Shown: piece after piece, positions 1 to 5,054 of the stretch | Position numbering within the stretch: position 1 is the stretch's first letter | Layout of the letters: every line of letters starts with the position of its first letter | Assembly: GCA_964627045.1 (NCBI GenBank) | Contig: CAZVIK010000223.1 | Location: 1 to 6,280 of the forward strand | Length of the DNA stretch: 6,280 nucleotides | Origin: CAZVIK01 sp964627045 | GTDB lineage: Bacteria; Acidobacteriota; Terriglobia; Bryobacterales; Bryobacteraceae | Direction of reading: 5' to 3' | The notes under the pieces: model-generated | What the model was told of the DNA's origin: nothing | Seen by the model: the letters and a program-made list of their open reading frames with translations, nothing else | The model's database searches: none | Position numbers and translations under genes: made by a program

Positions 1-1
1 A

Positions 2-502
2 CTAGAGATCGCTGCCGATCTCCTCATACTCAAGACTGACCTCTTCCAGCTGCGCAGGTGACGTGAACCCAAGCAAAGTGGCAAGGCTGCGCAATGACCG
101 CAGTACTACGCGACAATCGAGCAAAGCTCTGAAAAGGCCGGCCTCGGTCGGCGTTGCACCTGGTGGTAGATCGGCATAACCTGCCGCGGAGGAGATGAGC
201 ACGCCGAGAAGTTTCGGCCCACTATGCTCATCGAGAATCTCACTCGCGACGAGACGCTGATAGGACTCAGCCATCTCCTGAACGTGCCGCGCATTCCAGA
301 ATGCTCGCAGTGCCGTCGGTGTGAATGCCCGCAACAGTGTTGTTTTGCCACCGCCCGGCGGACTGCGAAAAATGTGAACGGCGCCGTCGAAGGCGTCCTC
401 CGCAAGCCGCTCCAGGATCTTCGGTGAGAACAATCTGACGAATTCTTGGTCCGAGGTGCGCTCGGACATCCGCTCAAGAAATGGGTTCGCTCGGTAGGCC
501 AT
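2..502 (-). CDS. N-terminal part of an ORC/CDC6-like AAA+ (P-loop) ATPase, stopping after 166 aa
   Basis: The protein opens with an NPF motif (residues 6-8) and has a clear Walker A loop at residues 46-55 (RSPPGGGKTT, with K53 as the nucleotide-binding lysine), so it should bind NTP. The NPF opening, early P-loop and Leu/Arg-rich helical region at about 100-145 resemble prokaryotic ORC/CDC6-type ATPases found in conflict operons; I rely on memory for that. ATG at 502 shares one base with the stop of the upstream gene (TGATG), and a GGGAG ribosome-binding site lies at 508-512. The odd point is the TAG stop at 2-4. At 166 aa there is no Walker B, sensor or arginine-finger motif, so the product is far shorter than a working AAA+ module. 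A nonsense mutation, a frameshift beyond the window edge or a split gene would each explain this. The P-loop call is firm, the subfamily is moderate, and intactness is doubtful. Confidence 0.7.
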   Translation of the reverse strand: MAYRANPFLERMSERTSDQEFVRLFSPKILERLAEDAFDGAVHIFRSPPGGGKTTLLRAFTPTALRAFWNARHVQEMAESYQRLVASEILDEHSGPKLLGVLISSAAGYADLPPGATPTEAGLFRALLDCRVVLRSLRSLATLLGFTSPAQLEEVSLEYEEIGSDL

Positions 503-1608
503 CAGAACTCCCGGTGACGGCTAACCCTCGGGAAGAGACCAAAGAAACGGTAAGTTTCTGGGCCCCACAGGATATAGACCGAATTGTTCGGTGTGTTGTG
601 TGACAAGACAACCGGCAGCGCGCACCCCGCAAACCCAAGTTGCGCGTCGGGAGTGCCGCCGACCTGGATGTGCTTATCCGAGGCTTTGGTGTCGTAATAG
701 GAAGGGTTGGTAAGGATGGACTTGAGTGGCGCTGTCCAGTCCCGTGTGAGCGTCTCGCTGTCCTCAATTGTGCACAGAACGCGCACCTGAAGAGGCTTGT
801 AGCCCTGCTCCGACGTGAAGCGTTCAGCCCAGTACGTGATATGGTCGATCGCCTTTCGCGTCGCCACATATAGCAGCAGGAAGACTTCGTAATGCGTCGT
901 ATCCACCAGGTCGCCACGGTGGAGCCGCTCGTAGACTCTCTTGAGCTTGCCTTTGTACTTCCCCTGCTTGCTGTCGAAGCGGATGTAAGTATTTCCGCTG
1001 CCTGAGAAATCGTCGAGCAGCCAAACCAGATTAAAGCGGGGCTCACTTGATGCGAAGCCCGACTGCTTGAGTTTGTCTGCCAGCTCAGAGCCCATATCGG
1101 CGGCCTTCTCCTCCCCCAACTCATAGGCCTGCCAGATCTGCTCATTGCCGATCTCGCCGTCGCTCGCTCGGCGCAGCTCGTTGGTGCGGGCACCGTCGCT
1201 CAGGCCAAGATACAGTGACTTCAGCTGCAGCTCATTAAAGCGCGGGTGCCGACGAATGGCTCCGAGCCGGTAGGTCGGGATATCTTGCTCTTCGGCAACA
1301 AGCTGCATCCGTTCCTGCACAATGAGATCAGGGTAGGCCGTTTCGACTAGGTGGGACAATTCAGCCTCGGAGAAATAGACTAGGCGCTCCGAAACGAGGT
1401 CGAGGGCCGGTGCCCGATCGCCTTTCTCGAATTGATTAAGCCATAGTGCCAGGCTCTCGACGAACCGCTTGCCAGGCCCAAAACGCTGGTAATGGTCATA
1501 TTTGTAGTCCGCCATCAATTGCAGCGAGGGCACATAGCGACTGACAATCTCCGGATCCTGCCATTCCATCACCCGCGCTAGCAGTTGCTGGGCGTTCTGG
1601 TCTTTCAT
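502..1608 (-). CDS. Phosphoribosyltransferase-like (PRTase) protein of conflict-system type
   Basis: This 368-aa soluble protein has no signal peptide or membrane segment. The key motif is at residues 195-207, VWLLDDFSGSGNT: a hydrophobic strand, two acidic residues (D199, D200), then a glycine-rich turn ending in Thr. That is the layout of the PRPP-binding loop of type I phosphoribosyltransferases. Other likely conserved patches are LGLSDGARTNELRR (134-147) upstream and HNTPNNSVYILW (337-348) near the C-terminus. The first ~125 residues look like a helical accessory domain. It is longer than housekeeping PRTases (about 180-240 aa) and matches no salvage enzyme I know. I recall a Pfam-style family named PRTase-CE with this kind of motif, but cannot verify membership. 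The start overlaps the upstream stop by 4 nt (ATGA at 1605-1608), with GAGGAG at 1611-1616 only 2 nt from the ATG. The end shares one base with the ATPase start. It may transfer or remove a phosphoribosyl group; substrate unknown. Confidence 0.72.
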   Translation of the reverse strand: MKDQNAQQLLARVMEWQDPEIVSRYVPSLQLMADYKYDHYQRFGPGKRFVESLALWLNQFEKGDRAPALDLVSERLVYFSEAELSHLVETAYPDLIVQERMQLVAEEQDIPTYRLGAIRRHPRFNELQLKSLYLGLSDGARTNELRRASDGEIGNEQIWQAYELGEEKAADMGSELADKLKQSGFASSEPRFNLVWLLDDFSGSGNTYIRFDSKQGKYKGKLKRVYERLHRGDLVDTTHYEVFLLLYVATRKAIDHITYWAERFTSEQGYKPLQVRVLCTIEDSETLTRDWTAPLKSILTNPSYYDTKASDKHIQVGGTPDAQLGFAGCALPVVLSHNTPNNSVYILWGPETYRFFGLFPRVSRHREF

Positions 1609-3554
1609 AGCTCCTCAGGCTCCTGCCTCAGGCGCAACTGGAATCCTCCGCCGCCGATGAGGCGGATGCGGTCGAGATACCACAGCGTCGCATCGACGTC
1701 TCGCTTGTGTGCCGGCGCTAGCTTCCAGCCGCGATCAAGCCTCCGGGAAGGTACATCGACACTCAATGAATAACGATGTTCGAGCAGGGAAGAATCGTTT
1801 CCGGGCCAAGCCCCCTGATCACCGATTGTGAGGATCTGGTACGGGTCGATCCTGAAGTCCTGAATCACGTGGGCGACCAGATGTGACTTATCGACACTCG
1901 CGCTCAGGATGTCAACCGAGTGTTTGCTCCTGACGACGCCAGACAGGCCAAGACCGGCCTGCCGCAGAGCGTCCGCGATGACAAACCAGTTGTTCTCGGT
2001 CTGGACGCCTTCGCGGAAGCGGACGCTGACTTGATACGGGTGCGTGGTCCGGATCTTCTCGATCGGCACGCCCAGGACCTTCAGACGCCTCACTATGCGC
2101 GTCACATGGCTGAGAAACTCACTGGTGGGACGCGGCTCCGGCGGCGGCGTGGCAAGGTCAGCGATGTAGCCTGCGTTATACAATCCGACCCGGATCTTCG
2201 GCCAGACGCTCTCCGGCAGTGATTTCTGTAGTTGTTCCTGAATCGATCCGCCCCGGCCGGAGGCAATCCCGACGAAAACACCGGCTTCAATCAGTGTACG
2301 GAGGTGACCGATGACCGCCTCCGGCGGTGGATTATCGGACCGCTGCGATGTGCATAGCGTCCCATCGTAGTCGAAAATGATAGCGCGGAAGGTTTGCTGG
2401 TCCAGCGCCGACCGGAAGCTTTCCAGAGAACGCCGCATCGAGCCGCGACGCTCCACAGACGGCCAGCGCGCGCCGAGTACTTCATATTTCGACTGCTCGC
2501 CATGGTCCGGTACCTCAGTCGGTGGCGGTATCAGCTCAGAGATCTTCATGTAGTGAAGATTGCGTCCGAAAGCTGGAACATCGGGCCGACCCGGATCGCG
2601 ACCTACACGGCGTCCAACTGCCGAGACGAGTTTCATCTGGGCAACCAGCCCTGCCAAGAGATCCGGGGGCCGAGCGCCACCGAATCGCATCGTCAAGGTG
2701 GGAATTATCGGCGGCATCTCCGCTTGCGTGCGCTCCCACAGCTTTTCCATCGACGGCTCAATCAACGCGATGATCGCGCAGTCTGTGGGGCGATCCGCCA
2801 GCCAGAGATGCCTCCCGTGCGCGAACGACCGAAGATCCGCCAACTGGCAGTGCAGTAACGCGCTTTCGGCGAGCTTCGATTCGAGATCAGCGGCGACGGG
2901 ACGCAACAACGGCGAGAACGTCACGATTACGGCGCCTCGTCCCACTGCTTCCTCGATGAACGGTTCAGTCCCGCTGAGCCACACATCGATAGGCTCTTCC
3001 CCTAGGCGTAAGTCGTCGAGCGCCGCTGGCATTTGCGCCTGGCCCTGGTCAAGCTCCCCGTAGGCGCGCGCTATCAGCGTCGCGTCAAAAAGGAGGCTGT
3101 TAGTTGCCAGATAGCCATCCTTTTCGGGGAGATCGAAAGCATGCACGCTGATATCGGTCAGGTGCGCGGCACCGTCCACAAGCGGGCTCTGCTGGCGGTT
3201 CGTAATGATGTGGACCGGGCGGGCGCTATGCATGCGCGCTCGCTGGAGCGCTTCGATGATGTCGGGGTTCTTGCCTTCAGCTGAAATCAGGAACACCGGG
3301 CTCGCAGATGCGAGGGTTGGATTACAGATAATTTCGAGCGGTGTCGACGGCCTGGACACGCGGCCTGTGTAGGTTTCATGGAGGTTGCACAGAAGCGCGG
3401 CCACTGTGAAAGAGCCACCGGAGCCGACGCCTATCACGCTGAACTCGCTGGCACCGGCGATTGCCGTCTTCACACGAACGATGTCGGCTTTCAGCGCGCG
3501 CCCATAGGTGTCGCCGAGCCGTTCCAGTTCCGTATCGTATACGCTTGCCGTCAT
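1605..3554 (-). CDS. SIS-domain / HAD-phosphatase fusion protein
   Basis: This 649-aa protein joins two enzyme folds. Residues 1 to about 340 look like a double SIS region, as in GlmS-type isomerases and related sugar-phosphate proteins. The first half has a phosphosugar-binding glycine/serine turn, VIGVGSGGS (40-48), followed by FLISAEGKNPDII (88-100); a second, weaker half spans about 190-310. Residues about 388-635 are a HAD hydrolase with all four motifs: I, FDYDGT (394-399, D395 nucleophile and D397 acid/base); II, IASGR (S432); III, K556 in VDKSHLV (K544 is a less likely alternative); IV, IGDQGAWPGND (D579 and D587). A sizeable cap between motifs II and III suggests a Cof/sucrose-phosphatase-like class. 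The expected activity is phosphate removal from a small phosphorylated sugar or nucleotide bound or isomerised by the SIS half. The start overlaps the NADAR stop by 4 nt (ATGA at 3551-3554) with only a weak ribosome-binding site, so translation is probably coupled. Domain calls are strong; the substrate is unknown. Confidence 0.85.
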   Translation of the reverse strand: MTASVYDTELERLGDTYGRALKADIVRVKTAIAGASEFSVIGVGSGGSFTVAALLCNLHETYTGRVSRPSTPLEIICNPTLASASPVFLISAEGKNPDIIEALQRARMHSARPVHIITNRQQSPLVDGAAHLTDISVHAFDLPEKDGYLATNSLLFDATLIARAYGELDQGQAQMPAALDDLRLGEEPIDVWLSGTEPFIEEAVGRGAVIVTFSPLLRPVAADLESKLAESALLHCQLADLRSFAHGRHLWLADRPTDCAIIALIEPSMEKLWERTQAEMPPIIPTLTMRFGGARPPDLLAGLVAQMKLVSAVGRRVGRDPGRPDVPAFGRNLHYMKISELIPPPTEVPDHGEQSKYEVLGARWPSVERRGSMRRSLESFRSALDQQTFRAIIFDYDGTLCTSQRSDNPPPEAVIGHLRTLIEAGVFVGIASGRGGSIQEQLQKSLPESVWPKIRVGLYNAGYIADLATPPPEPRPTSEFLSHVTRIVRRLKVLGVPIEKIRTTHPYQVSVRFREGVQTENNWFVIADALRQAGLGLSGVVRSKHSVDILSASVDKSHLVAHVIQDFRIDPYQILTIGDQGAWPGNDSSLLEHRYSLSVDVPSRRLDRGWKLAPAHKRDVDATLWYLDRIRLIGGGGFQLRLRQEPEEL

Positions 3555-4177
3555 GCCCTCGCCGAGTCCGCCTTCGACCAGATTGCGGCCGAGCCCCTGA
3601 TGGCTGTCTTCACTCGACCGTTACGAGCGCCATTGCTCCGCGTCTTGCGATTGTCAGTCTCCCCTTGTTTGAGTTCCGCGCGCAGTTCCATCAGCAGCAC
3701 ACCGAGCATATTCAGCCCTTTTCCGTTGACTTCTCCCCACGTCCGATTAACGCCGTTGTTGACGCGCCCGACCTCGACGATTCGCGCATCGCCGGTCGAG
3801 ATTAGAAGATCAGCTAAATCCTTGTGCTGGGTGAACTTGGCGCGCAGAACTGCGCGCATCCGGTCGAACTTGATCTGTGACCAGTTCGGGACAATGTCCC
3901 ACGTGTAAAGGCCATGGGCGGCCATTGCGACGAGGCCGGGGCTGGGCGCGCTCAAAATCCACTCCTTGACCTCTTCTTTCCGGGCTTTCCCGGCTTGGTA
4001 GGCATGCTCGGCGGTAGGAAAAACACGGTCCTCGAACACGACCTGCCTTTGAAACAGGTTGCTGAACGCGCCATACGGTTTCTCGTTCGCACGATAGAAC
4101 CGGATCTCCTTCGCTCCGTCCTGCCCGTGCTCATCGACGACCTGGTATTTCGTCGGGCGCGGCGTGGCTGTTTTCAT
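3551..4177 (-). CDS. NADAR / YbiA-family N-glycosidase
   Basis: Residues about 24-170 align by eye with E. coli YbiA: IRFYRANEKPYGAFSNL (25-41), FPTAEHAYQAGKA (53-65, containing the conserved Glu, E57), MRAVLRAKFTQH (107-118), TWG (146-148) and GKGLNMLGVLLMELR (152-166). The family hydrolyses N-glycosidic bonds to ribose. YbiA acts on early riboflavin intermediates, and other NADAR proteins are reported to remove ADP-ribose from guanine in nucleic acid, serving as antitoxins to DarT-type ADP-ribosyltransferases. Because it sits in an operon with no riboflavin genes, the second kind of role fits better (inference). A 38-residue Arg/Lys/Ser/Asn-rich tail (171-208) goes beyond YbiA length and might bind nucleic acid. 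The start is fixed by AAAGGAGA six nt upstream (4184-4191). The gene begins inside the RHH gene and overlaps the next by 4 nt. No DarT-like partner is visible in the window. Confidence 0.9.
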   Translation of the reverse strand: MKTATPRPTKYQVVDEHGQDGAKEIRFYRANEKPYGAFSNLFQRQVVFEDRVFPTAEHAYQAGKARKEEVKEWILSAPSPGLVAMAAHGLYTWDIVPNWSQIKFDRMRAVLRAKFTQHKDLADLLISTGDARIVEVGRVNNGVNRTWGEVNGKGLNMLGVLLMELRAELKQGETDNRKTRSNGARNGRVKTAIRGSAAIWSKADSARA

Positions 4178-4370
4178 CGTTGGTCTCCTTTGGACTAGTG
4201 GTTTCGGGGCGAATGTCCAACCTTCTGCAATGATCGAGGATCAGGACCTCAATCAGACTTGTCACGCTGCGATGGTCGCGTTCCGCAGCCAGCTCTGCTG
4301 CAGCCTTGACCTGGGGGGACACCCTCAAAGTCATCACCGCCGTCTTCGTCTTTGGCTTCCCCCGTGGCAT
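4131..4370 (-). CDS. Small ribbon-helix-helix (RHH) DNA-binding protein, likely autorepressor
   Basis: This 79-aa protein has a basic N-terminus (MPRGKPKTKT), a short strand AVMTLRV (11-17) that would form the DNA-contacting ribbon, helix A (18-31) and helix B (about 35-50, SVTSLIEVLILDHCRRL), then an acidic, probably flexible tail. This is the Arc/MetJ/ParD-type layout; such proteins dimerise and bind short repeated operators. I chose the ATG at 4370 because the RHH core starts right after it, AGGA lies 8 nt upstream (4379-4382), and a promoter with inverted repeats sits directly ahead. The frame stays open back to an ATG at 4562, but that extension would run through the promoter and shows no recognisable domain. 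The last 47 nt overlap the NADAR gene. As first gene of the operon it probably represses its own promoter. It could instead be the antitoxin half of a toxin/antitoxin pair, but the next gene is not a known toxin fold. Confidence 0.8.
   Translation of the reverse strand: MPRGKPKTKTAVMTLRVSPQVKAAAELAAERDHRSVTSLIEVLILDHCRRLDIRPETTSPKETNDENSHAAPDEIPGRR
4184..4191 (-). promoter_or_regulatory. Strong Shine-Dalgarno site of the NADAR gene
   Basis: On the minus strand this reads AAAGGAGA, six nt before the ATG at 4177. It lies inside the RHH reading frame and settles the NADAR start in spite of the 47-nt overlap. It also means NADAR translation need not depend on termination of the RHH gene. Confidence 0.8.
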
Positions 4371-4387
4371 CGCATCGGTCCTGATGT

Positions 4388-4417
4388 GTACTGTATTATA
4401 GCTGCAAAATGCAGTAC
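4388..4417. repeat. Inverted repeats over the promoter, candidate RHH operator
   Basis: Two nested symmetric elements are visible. The outer one has arms GTACTGTATT (4388-4397) and AATGCAGTAC (4408-4417), which are reverse complements except for one position, separated by 10 nt; the arm centres lie about two helical turns apart. The inner one is CTGCAAAATGCAG (4402-4414), five-base perfect arms around AAA, lying wholly in the -10/-35 spacer. The outer element covers the -10 hexamer. RHH repressors usually bind repeats placed this way, so the protein starting at 4370 is the natural candidate ligand. Binding is inferred, not shown. Confidence 0.6.
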
Positions 4418-4425
4418 TTTGTAAA
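4395..4425 (-). promoter_or_regulatory. Sigma70-like promoter of the five-gene operon
   Basis: On the minus strand there is TTTACA at 4420-4425 (-35 like), or TTACAA one base on, and a perfect TATAAT at 4395-4400 (-10), with an 18-19 nt spacer. Transcription would begin near 4388, giving a leader of roughly 18 nt before the RHH ATG at 4370. The segment is AT-rich against its GC-rich surroundings. A second TATAAT at 4431-4436 has no convincing -35 partner. Repeats inside the promoter suggest repression at this site. Confidence 0.7.
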
Positions 4426-4440
4426 GATCTATTATAGGCA

Positions 4441-4568
4441 CGGACTCTCTGTCCCTGATGCGCGCAAAAGTCTTGGGGAGGCCGTACTACCACGAGCTCG
4501 CCAGTCGCCATTGGTTCAGAGTACAGCATAGCGAAGAAAAAGCGAACAATCGAGGTGCCCAAGCCTGG
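4441..4568. other. Short intergenic region between the recombinase module and the operon
   Basis: About 130 nt lie between the end of the HTH gene and the operon promoter. I see no gene-like frame on either strand, no convincing hairpin followed by a T-run for termination, and no clear recombinase attachment core. The only small repeat is AGCGAA at 4530-4535 and 4541-4546, around an A-rich stretch. Read-through from the recombinase/HTH genes into the operon therefore cannot be excluded. Confidence 0.4.
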
Positions 4569-5054
4569 TCACCTCCGCCTGGCGCCGAGAGTCCCACGGC
4601 GAGACGAACCTACCACTTCTGCTCTCTGCATTTGGTCAAGCGCAGCCTCCTGGTCTGCCCAGCATACTCGCCCGGCAAGTGATCGAAGGTCCCGCTCCGT
4701 GACCGCGAGCCAATTAGACAGCTCGTCAGCCAGCAGGCGCTCTTGGATGCTCGGCGCGAGGAGGGACAAGTTCATGATCTGTGTAAGGCGCGCTCGGCTA
4801 ACGTACCCGAGCCTCGCAATGTCAGCGTAGTCCCGGATTTCACCCCGATCCACCATATCTTGAAACTTGATGGCGAGGGCCATCAGTCGGGTGACTCGGC
4901 GCAGACGATGCGGTTCTGGGCCAACCCGAGGTCTAGAGGCGGCCACTGGACGTCCGCTGCGGGTTCGACGCGGCAGGACGGTCTCGACGTGCAGACCCGA
5001 ATCTGCCACTGCGGGTGGGCATGTGGTTACTGGTTGTTCGTGTTTGCGTGGCAT
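4569..5054 (-). CDS. Helix-turn-helix-like protein paired with the recombinase, function unknown
   Basis: This 161-aa protein has a proline/arginine-rich and probably disordered first ~50 residues. A compact segment follows (about 52-108) containing DYADIARLGYVSRARLTQIM (75-94), which has the look of a helix-turn-helix with a recognition helix around SRARLTQIMNL, then LLAPSIQERLL. The pattern recalls the HTH of ParB-like proteins. The C-terminal part has VTERDLRSLA (118-127). I recall similar short proteins directly after large serine recombinases, so it may regulate or direct the recombinase, but no function is established to my knowledge. ATG at 5054 has a good ribosome-binding site (AAGGGAGAG, 5058-5066) and lies inside the recombinase end, giving a 28-nt overlap and probable co-transcription. 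The existence of the gene is well supported; the HTH call is moderate. Confidence 0.72.
   Translation of the reverse strand: MPRKHEQPVTTCPPAVADSGLHVETVLPRRTRSGRPVAASRPRVGPEPHRLRRVTRLMALAIKFQDMVDRGEIRDYADIARLGYVSRARLTQIMNLSLLAPSIQERLLADELSNWLAVTERDLRSLAGRVCWADQEAALDQMQRAEVVGSSRRGTLGARRR

Noticed and set aside
474..1193. Open frame of 239 codons on the minus strand
   Set aside because: It is an out-of-frame shadow of the PRTase-like gene, very rich in Ser/Arg/Thr, with no motif. The PRTase frame holds the conserved loop and the coupled start and stop.
2394..3063. Overlapping plus-strand frames of 154 and 167 codons
   Set aside because: Both are antisense to the SIS/HAD gene, Arg/Ser-rich, and have no ribosome-binding site or known domain.
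3551..4370. RHH plus NADAR as a simple two-gene toxin/antitoxin pair of the DarT/NADAR kind
   Set aside because: NADAR is the removing (antitoxin) side in those systems, and no DarT-like ADP-ribosyltransferase is visible. The tight coupling to the downstream genes points to a larger unit.
4431..4436. Second TATAAT as another operon promoter
   Set aside because: No -35-like hexamer occurs at 16-19 nt upstream, and the TG is one base out of place for an extended -10.
4530..4546. Direct repeat AGCGAA around an A-rich stretch as an attachment site or CRISPR-like unit
   Set aside because: There are only two copies of six bases. Nothing else suggests an array, and no crossover core or matching site is visible in the window.
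4371..4562. N-terminal extension of the RHH protein to an ATG at 4562
   Set aside because: The extra 64 codons run through a perfect -10 hexamer and the inverted repeats and show no domain. The ATG at 4370 has an AGGA site and begins just before the RHH core.
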